DNA from: Hippopus hippopus | Lineage: Eukaryota; Mollusca; Bivalvia; Cardiida; Cardiidae | Assembly: GCA_946811185.2 (NCBI GenBank) | Contig: OX328102.1 | Location: 51,375,619-51,439,618, forward strand | Length of the DNA stretch: 64,000 nt | Direction: 5' to 3' | In this document: positions 12,417 to 23,854 of the stretch, one piece after another | How the letters are laid out: every line of letters starts with the position of its first letter | How positions within the stretch are numbered: position 1 is the stretch's first letter | Position numbers and translations under genes: made by a program | Notes under the pieces: model-generated | Told to the model about the DNA's origin: nothing | What the model saw: the letters and a program-made list of their open reading frames with translations, nothing else | Databases searched by the model: none

Positions 12417-13345
12417 AACCCTAGGAAGAATTTTGAGTTATTATCCCTTTGATCTTAATTTTATACCATTTCTTGCTTGTCCGGAGAATAACTTTGTCAT
12501 CTTAAGTAGGAATGACTTGAAATATGGTATGCTTATTTGTTGCAATATTTGCAAGAGCATTGCGCAAGAATTGTAACTCTACCTAGTGCGGAATTTGAGT
12601 ATTTCCACTTTGATCTTCATTTTTACAGTCCAGTTCTTTGTCGGGAGCTTAATTTTGTCATCTCCTGTCCGCCTTGAAACTTGGCATTTGTGTTTGTTGC
12701 AATAATACGGAGTGCAGTGCGAAAGAGCCATAACTCTACCACATGCTGTCTTTGAGTTATTTCCCTTTGATCGTCATTTTTACAACATTTTCTGCTTGTC
12801 CGGAATATAACTTTGCCATCTTCTGGTCTGAACATCTTCAAATTTGGTATGCATGATTGTTGAAAAATTACTGAGTGCAGTGCGAAAGAACCATAAATCT
12901 ACCTCATGCTGTCTTTGAGTTATTTCCCTTTGATCGTCATTTTTACAGCATTTTCTGCTTCTCCGGAATATAATTTTGCCATCTTCTGGTCTGAACATCT
13001 TCAAATTCGGTATGCATGTTTGTTGAAAAATTACGGAGTGGAGTGCACAAGAATCATAACTCTTCCTGGCAAGAATTTAGAGTTATTCCCTCTTTGATCT
13101 TAATTTTTACAGCTTTTCTTGCTTGTCCGGAGCATAACTTTGTCATCTTAAGTAGAAATGACTTGAAATATGGTATGCTTATTTGTTGCAATATTTGGAA
13201 GTGCAGTGTGCAAGAATTATTACTCTACCTCGTGCTGTCTTTGAGTTATTTCCCTTTGATCGACATTTTTACAGCATTTAGTGCTTGTCTGGAATATAAC
13301 TTTGTCATCTCAAGTCAGAACGACTTCAAACTTGGTATGCATGAC
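12417..13345 (-). repeat. Inverted segment of satellite B
   Basis: Reading right to left, this segment has the ordinary satellite B monomers, for example CTTGTCCGGAATATAACTTT as the complement of the normal unit. It is about six monomers long. On its left it abuts the TA-flanked MITE, whose other side carries the same monomer type (ATCAAAGGGGGAATAA) in forward orientation, so the MITE sits at the centre of a near-palindrome. The right switch back to forward orientation falls near GGTATGCATGACCTGAAATG (about 13335-13354). Confidence 0.85.
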
Positions 13346-13603
13346 CTGAAATGACAAAGTTATATTCCGTACAAGCACTAAATGCTGTAAAAATGATCAA
13401 AGGGAAATAACTCAAAGACAGCACGATGTAGAGTTACAATTCTTGCACAAATGCCAAGGTTCAAGTCAATCGGTTTGGAATTGATAAAGTTATGCTCCAG
13501 ACAAAGAACTGGACGGTTCCCACCCGCCCGCCTGCACGCCAGGACCCCATTACGGCATGGGTGATCCCATAATACGTCCCGTCTTCGACGGGCGTATAAA
13601 AAA

Positions 13604-16120
13604 AGTAGCCATTTGAAGTTGAAAATTTCCATTTCTTGTTTACGCAATAAAGTCTGCATTTGTAGTCAGATTTTCATGAAACTTGAATAGTTGCTTTGTA
13701 TCATCAACAGCTTGAACCCTATTGATTTTGAAAATCTCCTACAAACAGTACGGGAAAAGTAACAATTTCAAATAGCAAATTTCCATTTATTGTTTAGACA
13801 ATAAAGTCTGCATTTGTGGTCACATTTTCATGAAACTTCCACAGTTCCTTTGTATGATCAACAGCTTGAACCTTATTGATTTTGAAAAAGAAATGAAAAA
13901 CAGTATTGGAAAAGTGGCCATTTGAAAATGAAAATTTCCATTTCTTCTTAAGTCTCTTAAAGTCTGCATTAGTGGTCAGATTTTAAGGAAACTTGCACAG
14001 TTGCTTTGTATCATCAACAGCTTCTATCATCAACAGCTAGAGCCCTGTTGATGTTTAAAAACATCCAACAAACAGTACGGGAAAAGTAGCCATTTGAATT
14101 TGTAAATTTCCATTTCTTGTTTATGCAATAAAGTCTGCATTTGTGGTCAGATTTTCATGAAACTTGTATAGTTGCTATGTATCATCAACAGCTTGTATCA
14201 TGAACAGCTTGAACCCCATTGATTTTCAAAAACATCCAACGAATAGTACGGTGAAAAGGAGCCATTTGAAGTTGCAAATTTCCATTTCTTGTTTACGCAA
14301 TAAAGTCTGCATTTGTAGTCGGATTTTCATGAATCTTGCGCAATTGCTTTGTATCATCAACAGCTTGTGAATGCTATTAATTTTCAAATAAATCTAACAA
14401 ACAATACTCGAAAAGTAGCCATTTCAATTTTCAAATTTCCATATCTTGTTTACGCAACAAAGTCTGCATTTGTAGTCATATTTTCATGAAACTTCTATAG
14501 TTGCTTTGTAATATCAACAGAACCCTATTGATTAAAACAAACCACAGACAAATAGTACGTGAAAAGTAGCCATTTGAAGTTCCATTTCTAGTTTACGCAA
14601 TAAAATCTGGATTTGTAATCAGATTTTCATCCGACCTACACAGTTGCTTTGTATCAGCAGCAGCTTAAACACTATTGATTTTGAAATAAATCTAACTTAC
14701 AATATCGGAAAAGTAGCCATTTTAAGTTGCAAATTTCCATTTTTTGTTTACGCAATAAAGTCTGCATTTGTAGTCAGATTTTCATGAAACTTGCACAGTT
14801 GCTTTATATCATCAACAGCTTGAATGCTACTAATTTTCAACAAAATCCTCTGAAAACGGTAGGGGAGAAGTTACCATTTGAATTTGGAAATTTCCATTTT
14901 TTGTTTTCTACATTTCCTCTCTGCATTTGTATTCAGATTTTTATGAATTTTGTATAGTTGCTTTGTATCATCAACACCTTGAACGCTATTGATTGAGAAA
15001 AAAAAAATCAACAAACAATACAGGAAAAGTAGCCATTTGAAGTTCCAAATTTCCATTTCTTGTCTGCATTTGTATTAATATTAGCTTAATCCCTATTGAT
15101 TTTGAAAAAAAGAAATCCAACAAACAGTACGGTAAAAGTAGTCATTTGAAGTTGAAAATAGCCAATTCTTGTTTACGCAATACAGTCTGCATTTATGGTC
15201 AGATTTTCATTGAACTTGCAAAGTTGCTTTGTATCATCAACAGATTGAACCCTATTGATTTAAAAAAAAAAACACACACACACACAAACAAATACTACGG
15301 GAAAAGTAGCCATGTGAAATTTCAAATTTACATTTCTTGTTTACGCAATAAAATCTGCATTTGTAGTCAGATTTTCATGAGATTTATATAGTTGCTTTTT
15401 ATCATCAACAGCATAATCCGTAATGATTTTGAAAAAAATCCTACAAAGAGTACAGGAAAAGTAGCCATTTGAAGTTGCAAATTTCCATTTCTTACTATCA
15501 CAATAAAGTCTGCATTTATGGTCAGATTTTCGTGAAACTTTCACAGCTGCTTTGTATAATCAAGAGCTTCAACGCTATTGATTTTAAAGAAAAAAACGTC
15601 CAACAATCAGTATTCCAAAAGGAGCCATTTGAAGAATTACCATTTCTTGTTTACACAATAAAGTATGCATTTGTGGACAGATTTTCATGAAGCTTGCACA
15701 GTTGCTTTGTATGATCAACAGCTTAAACCTTATTGATTTTGAAAAAGAAATAAAAACAGTATTGGACAAAATAGCCGTTGGAAAGTGAAAAATTCCATTG
15801 CTTGTTTAGTCTGCATTTGTGGTCAGATTTTCAGGAAACTTACACAGTTGCTTTGTATTATCAACAGCTTGAACGCTATTGACTTTGAAAAACATCCAAC
15901 GAACAGTACGGGAAAAGAAGCCATTTGATATTGCAAATGTCCATTTCTTGTTTATGCAATACAGTCTGCATTTGTAGTCAGATTTTTATGAAACTTGAAC
16001 GGTTGCTTTGTATCATCAACAGCTTGAACCCTATTGCTTTTGAAAAACATCAAACGAATACTATTGGAATTTGAAAGTGAAAATTTCCATCTATTGTTTA
16101 CGCAATTTCGTCTGCATTTC
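13604..16120 (+). repeat. Satellite A array, block 3 (more diverged)
   Basis: About 16 satellite A monomers occur, with more substitutions, short internal duplications (for example two TATCATCAACAGC tracts near 14010-14040 and 14180-14210) and truncated units than in block 1. A short CA-rich tract lies at 15272-15290. The last recognisable monomer ends near TCTGCATTTCGTGGG, and the following sequence is not satellite. The higher divergence fits the edge of an array that exchanges less often with its centre. Confidence 0.9.
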
Positions 16121-17363
16121 GTGGGCCTGATGCAGAAAGTAGTCGAGTGACTTTTTTGTAAAATTGAGTTAAATGCATTTTCTAACTTATTATAATGACT
16201 ACTATATGCCTGCAAAAGAACAACTCCAAAGGAGGATAAATAACAAAATTATTGACCAACGTCTAAAGGATACAAGTGATTTTTATCCAAATATCACATG
16301 CAAAAAGGAGTCAAGTGCCTTACTAGTTATGCAGAAGGGGATCAAGTGACAGATGACTCCATTCTGCACAACCTTATACCTGTAGTCTGACCAATCTTTC
16401 ATATTACATAAAGGGTCCAAGTGAAGCACTACAATACTAGATATATGAAATATGATCAGGAACATGAAGATAATTCCTACTTGGTATTTATTTTATCATT
16501 ACTTAGACTTTGTTTACACCACCACTTCCAAATTATTTCACTTTCTCTCTGATAAGGATCTCATTTTGATCTCATTTTAGGGAAGACTGTATTCCTATTA
16601 ATTTTTCTTCCTAGCCTCTAGAGCAAGGGCTATTAATTACAGATTGAGATGTTTCTGGAAACAGTGTAGATCAAAATCAGACTACAAGTACCTCTTTGTG
16701 ATCTTGGATCTATAGTGTCTGCTTTTCAATGAGCTATACACATGCATGTATGAAATTACGGTAAACGCTTTTTCTGTCCCTAATAAATAATCTTGATTTA
16801 TTTACTATTTTAGGGTGACGGTACACTTACAACTAAGCCGTAACACTTGGAACACTGAATGAGTATTGTGATAGATTATATCTTTTTTTGTTGACACCAA
16901 ACCCTCTGCAGTATTTTTTTTAATGCTGAAAATCAAGGGGAAAAATGAGTACAGATAAGATCATTTCCTAATATTATTCAAATGGTAAAGTAAAGTATGT
17001 TCCTATAGGTTCAATCTGAATAATTAAGTACATATTATTCTTAATTTTAAAAAATAACTACGTGTTTAAAAAAAAAAAAAAAGAACTACATGCCAATAAT
17101 GATGAGTGGTCTAATTATGGACCATTTGCCGAGAAATATGCACAGTTCTTAATAATACATGCAACGTAGCTGCGTGCGGTGTTTATTGGTGCTTGTAAAT
17201 TATTAAAAGCATAACAATTATAAAACTTATAATAGCCTGGTTTTCCAACATTGCAGATTAAACGTAATTGGTATGCAAAGTGTCTTAAAGACGGACTTGA
17301 CGAGTTATTGAGAAAAAAGCCTCTTGCAAAAGGATACGAGAAGGCAAAATGAATGAATTTATT

Positions 17364-18110
17364 AAAAGTCACATGTAGTAGGAACCAGTTTTTTTGCCAG
17401 TTTTGAATTATGCCATGATAATTATTGTAAATGCAAAACACGAAGGCACATGATTTCTCGACAAATAGAAGCACCACCATGTCCTGTGTGCAGGATAACT
17501 CAAAAAAGGTATGATTCTTTAACAAATGGATTCCTGACTATTTTATAGGATAATGGCGTACTATACCAATGAACTTGTACATTAAGTCTTTCTCACAAAA
17601 CAGTGGCAGTCTCTTTGTTGCAAAGCGCAATACATGAGTGTGTGGGATGCAGACCAAAGCCTCATAGGAAAAAACCGCATAGGGTAATATCCAACAGACA
17701 AAAGCTCTATGTACTTTAAAGAGAAATACTGACAAAAACCCAATGATATAAATTTATGTGTATCTTTTTTATTTTTTGGCTTTTCACTGTATGTTTTTGA
17801 AAAAGAGAGTTTGCTGATTAAATATCGAGGATTAAATTAGCAATCCTATCAAGGATCACAGAATAACACCGAAGATAAAATGGCAGTCTGATTTGCATGT
17901 ATTTTTTTTTTTTTTTTACCTCTGATTAACCTATTGTATATTTGAAAGCATCATCATAAAATAGAAATGATCAATAGTAAAATCAAGTTCATCCTGTTAT
18001 CAAACAATCCTGTCGAGAAATCATGTGCCTTCGTGTTTTGCATTTACAATAATTATCATGGCATAATTCAAAACTGGCAAAAAAACTGGTTCCTACTACA
18101 TGTGACTTTT
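17364..18110. repeat. Pair of perfect 100-bp inverted repeats
   Basis: The segment 17364-17463 (starting AAAAGTCACATGTAGTAGGA) recurs as its exact reverse complement at 18011-18110 (starting TGTCGAGAAATCATGTGCCT), with about 547 bp between. Both arms encode the same open peptide on opposite strands, which explains the matching frames there. Identity looks complete over 100 bp, so the duplication is recent or is being corrected. The flanks show no terminal motif or target duplication that I can identify. Confidence 0.88.
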
Positions 18111-18388
18111 GAAAACATGAATTATCAAGAGTCACTGCTTATCCAATGTGCACATGTAATTTCCAATAATTATCATTCATATCTTGGGTTGTATAAATAA
18201 ACAAGGAGAGTACAAGAAACAATATATCAGCTCAAGCACCACAATGTTTCTCTGTGGAGCCCTAGAACATAGGAAATTGATCACTAAAACCAAAGATAGT
18301 TTGCAAATCTAAGGATATGAGGTAATTGCTCGTGATGTATTACTTTATTAGATAACATTGGACTTTTGTTTCATTGGGCAATCGTCCT

Positions 18389-18436
18389 TGGGGCTTTTAT
18401 CCTATGGGGCTTTTGTGCTCTGGGGCTTTTGTCCTA
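18389..18436 (+). repeat. 16-bp minisatellite, three units
   Basis: Three consecutive 16-bp units read TGGGGCTTTTATCCTA, TGGGGCTTTTGTGCTC and TGGGGCTTTTGTCCTA. The sequence before the first unit (GGGCAATCGTCCT) looks like a decayed further unit. Confidence 0.85.
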
Positions 18437-20111
18437 CACCCAAGTGTGTACATCTAATGTGATCTTGTGCTCATAAAGCTATGTTAGCAAGCAGAAATAT
18501 CACTTACGTTATTTCAGTGGCCTAGTTTGCCAGTCATGTTTTGAATTATTTTGAAATGTATAAAAAGAAAAAGGCAAGAGAAAAATCCTAAGACTCTCAA
18601 TGCTTTATTACATTTGAACTGAAGGTTCACTCAAAAGTCCTATCAGACTGGAAAGAAAGAGAACTTTGCAATTATTTCTCACATTGATGATTTTTAAGTT
18701 TTGAAGCTATGCACTGGAAGTGCAACCAATGGAATCGAAATAAACTGGATACCTGTAAGGTGGATATAACAGAGAGTCTTAGTGTGCAAAATTCTCATTT
18801 GATCAAATTACATAATAATTCATTTTGCAAACTTCAAGAATCTTCATTTGTACAGCAGACCAGCAAAAACGAATAGTGAAATGTTTTTCTTCTTTATTCT
18901 GAATCTGAATGTCTGTATTTCTCGGAAAAAAGAAAATTTGATTTATCATTAAATGCAAGAGGCACGACAGCAGTTCAATCATTGCAACAACTGATCTTTT
19001 GTGAGTCACTAGGTAGCTCATATAAATAAAGGGCTACTAATAAAGGGGTTGCAAAGCAGATACTAAGCATGGCCAAGCTCTTTTCAAAGATCAGTGACAG
19101 TTATTGCCTCCGGATCAATTTTTCTTGCACCACTGAACACTGCTTTGACAATGTTCATAAGAAGTAGCAGCAAGTGGCTTGGAAAGAGTATAGTGTGAAG
19201 GGAACTCCAGAAAATGCATGAGCAGGTGCACTATCTGATGCTACATGACTGAAAAAATGTTGGAAACAACTTTAAACAGAAAAAAAAATGTATATTCCTA
19301 CCAAACAAAATAATGAAAGGTAGCGATACCTGATAAAATTTTCTTTGAAAATTCGGGTTTTGATTTGATTGATTTTTGAGTGTAATCTGAAACTTTTACA
19401 TGTTGTTTAATATGAACATCTTTTTGAAAAGAGATGTACATATTAGCATTTTTTGCTCATTTGGTACTCATTTCTTATCATATGCCATGCATTTGACACC
19501 TTTGTGCAGAACAAAAAAGAGCGAAAGCAGTTTGTGCAGAAAGGAGTCATGTGCAAAAATCATCAAGATACAAAAAACGTAACAAGTTGAATTAAAAATA
19601 GTTATGTACTGATAATCCTAATATATATACTTATCTTCAGCATCAAAAAGTTTTGAGCTACAGGAGCTTTCTGATTTATAGTAATTTGTCAAACCTTTAA
19701 CTTCGTTTTTCTATAACACCATGAACCCTACATAATAAGAGAGTTTTGAAACCACTGTCTTATGGGCCATGTCATGGGCAAATCTCTCCTACCGTTAATT
19801 CATGAAGAAGAATATGGAATGTTACATAATATACCGTACTAATGACTATGTCATTACATGTTGAAAAACAAAAAAAAAAAAAAAAAACATGTGCACAGAG
19901 AAACATCAATCATATCGAAGAATAATACTGAAGAATAATGGAATAATACTCAAATAGAATTAATACTGATAGAAAAAGTTTTCTTTTTAGAATGAACTTG
20001 TTAAAGATAATTTAGGGCCTACAATAGGTTTCTTAGCGATAAGGTCTTTTTTTACAAATATTGCTAACTTTATTTCATTGTGGTTTTCTGATGACATGAA
20101 AGAACAAAATT

Positions 20112-20975
20112 TTATAAAACTTGTTTTTTTTTTGTGTAGTATTTCTTTATATATGTATTTCTCAACAACGTGTACAACGGGCAGATTAAAATAAAATGGT
20201 ACCCATCCTCAATATCATTGGTATTACATTTCAAACAATACCTTTCACTTCTTATAATTTTAACCCTCTGTAACAAGATGGATATCTTGTTTACTATCCT
20301 TTCTCTCATTTCAACATGCCACGGCTGTATATGTTACAGAGTACATACCTGAATCAGCATTATCAGCTAGGTAACATGTAGTAGAAGTATTTTTAGAACT
20401 CTAGATAATGACCACTGCTTCTTAGAAATGACCAGACTGGACTGCAAATATGGATATATCCGGTTGGTTATGTCCATTCTCTTGTATAACTAGAAAACTG
20501 AGTATAAATAGAGAGCCGGACTGCAGATCAAGAGAACGGGTTGGTCAGTTGCTAGAGAAATCTCTCTCTCCGTTTATCACACCTTTATCTTTCGAACCTG
20601 GGGCTATGTAACGAACTTTCGTGGAACTTTGGTAGAATAAAATCTTAGAAATGTTACTTCTTCTTGCTTTTCGTGACTTTGTTACACCTCCCATATGGTC
20701 CTTCTTCTATTTTTAAATTATGAGATGACATACGTAATTTTTTAGGTAAAATTTTTAAATACTTTTCAATACCAAAGTCTATTTTGAAATGCTTGTATGA
20801 GTATAATAATTCAGTTTTTTTCATATTTTCATGCCAAGGTTGTTTGAAACAGTCTAAAACACATTGTTCAAAAGTACAGATGAAACTATTTGTATGTAAA
20901 CTATAAAGGTTAAGCCAAACATCTGCGAATCCATAATGTTCCAATAAATCTTTTAACGACGTTTCGTCGGGTTGT
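20112..20975 (-). pseudogene. LINE-type retrotransposon ORF, C-terminal relic split by an LTR
   Basis: On the minus strand a frame from about 20975 to 20691 encodes a segment with HYGFADVW followed by a C(x)nF(x)nW pattern and RMSSHNLKIEEGPYGR. The frame resumes at about 20268 with RSERYCLKCN and DIEDGYHFILICPLY and stops near 20112. This is the layout of the C-terminal region of many non-LTR retrotransposon reverse-transcriptase proteins: a basic S-HNL-IE-G-YGR segment, then a CxxC...H...C zinc-knuckle-like motif. The break coincides with a 418-bp insertion flanked by CCTC; removing it with one CCTC keeps the frame open. The 5' end is cut off just upstream of 20975 by a stop. It is a relic; the clade cannot be fixed from so short a piece. 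Confidence 0.75.
20269..20686 (+). mobile_element. Solo LTR (418 bp) inserted in a LINE relic
   Basis: The insert begins TGTAACAAG and ends CTTTGTTACA, the TG...CA ends with short inverted repeat usual for LTRs. It is flanked by the 4-bp duplication CCTC (20265-20268 and 20687-20690). Internally it has a TATA-type box (AGTATAAATA, 20501-20510) and, about 130 bp further on, a polyadenylation hexamer (AATAAA, 20637-20642 region), in the order expected for U3-R-U5 on the plus strand. No internal retroelement genes accompany it, so it is a solo LTR left by recombination between two LTRs. Family assignment (for example Gypsy-like) cannot be made from an LTR alone. Confidence 0.75.
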
Positions 20976-21710
20976 CAGTGCGCAAGATTTTCGCGCATGT
21001 CTCTTCGCTTCTCTGTTTTCTAGCGCGTCTGATTGTAGTACTATTATTGGACTACTGATTTTTGCTGCAAGATGTGGAGAAAGTAGTAGTAGATACATTT
21101 TTTTTAAAGATCAGTTTATGAAGGTGTAAATCATTCCTAAACAGCGAAAACGGAACATGTACATTTGTCGGACATTACTTATCCGGATAGTTAGTTTAGT
21201 GTGGTAAAAAGAGCAATTTTGTGGGCTAAGGGTTTTATTGAAACATAGATAGCGTATCATTAATTTGAAATATCTGTTAATTTCCCATCAAAGTCAGAGG
21301 ATCCATTGTTTCACTATGAATTTAAAACACAGAGAACAAGATTTGACTGAAACTACAGATTTTAATCACAAAATTCTTACGTATGCTGCAATAATTGTTT
21401 TTTTGTGTAAATTCGAAAAAAGGGTTATGTTCTTCGTGGGCTCAGAACTTTTTGATTCATCAGGCAACGTCTGATTATCTCTTCGCATATTGAAAGAACA
21501 TACTTTGAAGTATTTCTGTGATAAAATTTCACGAAATTCTCTGCGCTAGAAATAACTTTAAATTAGAAAGCCAGTTTGATTTTCCAGATTCGACATCTGC
21601 TTTTAACATTGTGTAACCTTTTGAAAAAAATAATAGCAAGTTTTTATGCCAAGGATCAAATCATTTTGTAAAATGCCAATAAACACTACCAGATATATAT
21701 ATTTCTTTTC
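20976..21710. other. Unassigned AT-rich sequence
   Basis: Nothing is recognisable here. A 69-codon plus-strand frame (21265-21474) has no family resemblance. The GC content rises briefly near 20955-21040, next to the 5' break of the LINE relic, which may mark another fragmentary insertion. Confidence 0.5.
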
Positions 21711-21779
21711 ATATAAAGTGTACGGTTAAATTCAGTAAAATGATGTAATTTTGGGCGTTTGATAATGGAATTGTAGGTT

Positions 21780-22195
21780 ACTTTAGCAACCGGTGATACC
21801 AATGCGCGCACTGGTAACTTGAAGCATTTTGTTGAATCCGACACATTTTTACAGGATTATTTCGATTTTTCAGATGTATCAGATGAATTTTTCTATAAAC
21901 ATATCGAACTGAAAAACTTATCAAATCCCGCTAGACAGATGTAATTATGACCAAAAGACAAATTTAGAATAACAATATATTCATTCTTAACGGCAGATTA
22001 TTTAAAAAAAAAAAAAACGCGGGAACTTTACCTTTCGAGATCGCAATACTTTCTACCTATATCAAACCTTACCGAAACCCAAGCAAATCCATAACAAGCT
22101 TTCTGGGACAGTACACTGAGTAACGATTTCAAAAATAACATCGACATTAATGACTGGAAAATTGTTGTTAAAGAACTAAGATAAGATTTAGAAAA
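21780..22195 (+). pseudogene. LINE endonuclease-domain relic
   Basis: A plus-strand frame at 21783-21950 encodes ATGDTNARTGNLKHFVE and then an acidic stretch before a TAA. GDxNARTG is the conserved Asp/Asn motif of the APE-type endonuclease of non-LTR retrotransposons. About 30 bp on, another frame gives FILNGRL, matching the downstream NGR motif of the same domain. Further along (about 22118-22185) a frame with LSNDFKNNIDINDWK may be the following linker. The relic has stops and shifts and a poly-A run (22003-22016). It is not in the same orientation as the LINE relic at 20112-20975, so the two probably come from different insertions. Confidence 0.6.
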
Positions 22196-22317
22196 AAAAA
22201 TCTTAATTGGTATTTCCTCATTGAGCTACATAGCCTCTATGGGTATTATTAAATTTTATGTCAACAACACCCACGGTTGACAAGGATTCATAATCAAATA
22301 TGTATCCAGACGTTATA

Positions 22318-23854
22318 TACTGAACCAAAAAAGAAACTTCCCCTGTGTTTAAGTGCAGATATACACAAATATGAAAATCAGGATTAAACTAGATTTATAT
22401 GCATTGAAAGAGTATTTTATTGCGACTTTGTGTGAAAATAATTATTGCTGAGGGTTTATCCAAAAGTAGTGTAATGGTAGTTAAAATGCGGAAGGGGTCG
22501 CTCACCAAAATCACAAATTAATACCGGGTATGACCACCTTCACAGCATGAAGGACTGCCTGGCATCGTTGGCCCATAGAACGGATAAGTGTATTGATTTC
22601 GGCTTGTGGAATGTTGTTCCATTCCTGAATTAAGGCTTGTCTTAGCTGAATGACGTTTGACGGTGGAATAGGGCGACGTCTAACACGCTGGTCCAAATTA
22701 TCCCAAAGGTGTTCAATGGGATTCAGATCAGGGCTTTTGGCAGGCCAGTCATTAATAAATGCAATGTTATTCGCCCTGAGGAAATTCACATTGTCCCTAG
22801 CTGTATGGCTTGTGGCATTATCATGCTGAAAAAGAGTGATATTGGCATTATTTTGAAACAGTGGGATAACGTGCCTCGCAAGAATTTCATCTCGATAGCG
22901 TTGGGCATTCAAATTCCCTTCGATAACGACGAGATTAGTGCGAAAGCCATGTGCAATGCCCGCCCAGACCAAGACAGAACCCCCACCCCCCAAAACGATC
23001 TCGTTCAAGTACGCAACAGTCTGCATAACATTCATTTCTCCTACGGTATACTCGAATCCTGCCATCACCTCGATGAATGGAAAACCTGGACTCGTCAGAA
23101 AAAAGAACGCTATTCCATTGTTGTCTAAGCCAGCGTTGGTGTGTACGTGCCCAATTAACACGATTTACGCGGTGACGTCGCGTCAAAACACAACCAACGT
23201 ATGGACGACGTGCGCGTAGCCCACCCTCGCGCAAGCGATTGCACACAGTTTGGGCAGATATACGGTTGTTGTGTGTACCAGGGGTGTTAGCAGCATTGGC
23301 TGTGACAGTTTGGAAGCGACTGCGCAGGTGGGTGTTCCGAATATAGCGGTCTTGGCCGCCCGTCGTGACGCGAGGACGTCCACTACGTGGTCGATCTTCC
23401 GTACGCCCTGTTGCTTGAAAACGTTGTCTAAGGTGTCGAATAGCACGAGTAGAACATCCAATACTCATAGCAACAGCATTCATCGTCATACGAGCATTAA
23501 GCATGCCAATGGCACGTTCGCGTAAATTTTGCGGAATTCTAGGCATATCAAAAATAAAGAAAACTAAAAAGAATTTAATTTTTTTCAACGTCTTTTTCTT
23601 ATTGACATGAAAGTCTATAAAATTAGACTGAAAGGTTTCAAAAAATATACACGAATTATACTGGTCCGTGCATGCACATGAAATTCGCTTTCAGCGGGTT
23701 TCTTCTGCAAAATGCTTTCAATCGAGTTAAAATTTGTTTTATCGGACACATAATCGTTCGCCCGAACATATGTAGGTCATCTGATACTTTGATGTTTTTT
23801 AATAACATTGCATTTGCACTTAAACACAGGGGAAGTTTCTTTTTTGGTTCAGTA
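22318..23854 (-). mobile_element. Tc1-type DNA transposon, near-complete, frameshifted
   Basis: The element carries terminal inverted repeats of at least 40 bp. The left end, TACTGAACCAAAAAAGAAAC (from 22318) through AAGTGCA (22357), is matched exactly, reverse-complemented, at 23815-23854. TA dinucleotides flank it at 22316-22317 and 23855-23856. The total length of about 1.54 kb and one transposase gene fit a Tc1/mariner element. The perfect terminal repeats argue for fairly recent insertion. The single defect seen in the transposase is a one-base shift in a G run. Confidence 0.92.
22511..23546 (-). pseudogene. Tc1-like transposase (DD35E by count), one frameshift
   Basis: The protein would cut and paste the element through its terminal repeats. 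I start it at the ATG at 23546 (MPRIPQNLRERAI) rather than 14 codons upstream, because MPR-type starts are usual in the family. Residues 1-45 form a paired-type helix-turn-helix, followed by a basic SGRPR motif at 55-59 and a second HTH region to about residue 110. Catalytic residues are visible: D151 in LFSDESRF, a second Asp in LFQHDNATSHTA (about residue 242), and Glu in SPDLNPIEHLWD (about 278). I count 35 residues between the last two, one more than classical Tc1. The expected length is about 344 residues. The frame breaks near 22980-22991, where G5 and G6 runs on the coding strand suggest a one-base insertion; this could be a sequencing error. Codons in both halves remain otherwise open. 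Confidence 0.92.

Larger units (their letters stand above)
11130..13600 (+). repeat. Satellite B array, block 2, with an internal inversion
   Basis: Satellite B monomers run forward to about 12010, are interrupted by a TA-flanked MITE (12013-12414), continue in the reverse orientation to about 13345, and return to forward orientation for the last monomer and a half. The block closes with the GC-rich tail; here the hairpin CCCGTCTTCGACGGG is perfect (stem CCCGTC/GACGGG, loop TTC), and it is followed by CGTATAAAA. Other B blocks have an eroded version, CCCGAATTCGACGGG. Confidence 0.9.
16121..20111. other. Low-copy AT-rich stretch without recognisable genes
   Basis: I see no convincing exon, RNA gene or intact mobile element in these 4 kb. 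The longest open frame (136 codons, minus strand, 17525-17115) has no recognisable domain and part of it comes from an inverted duplication. Degenerate copies of TGCARAAAGGAGTCAAGTG occur near 16131, 16299 and 16330, with others near 19505-19555. A string near 19240-19270 (GACTGAAAAAATGTTGGAAA) resembles the 3' end of the SINE at 25015 and may be a remnant. Poly-A runs lie near 17070 and 19870. Confidence 0.6.

Noticed and set aside
1..16120. Calling the satellite region a Helitron outright
   Set aside because: No Rep or helicase coding sequence and no verified TC...CTRR ends with A/T target are visible; kept only as a hypothesis.
17115..17525. 136-codon minus-strand gene
   Set aside because: No domain or motif is recognisable, part of it lies in an inverted duplicate, and no supporting start, splice or neighbour signal is seen.
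22709..23461. Other frames across the transposase region on both strands
   Set aside because: They are shadows of the transposase frame; only the minus-strand frame has the helix-turn-helix and catalytic motifs.
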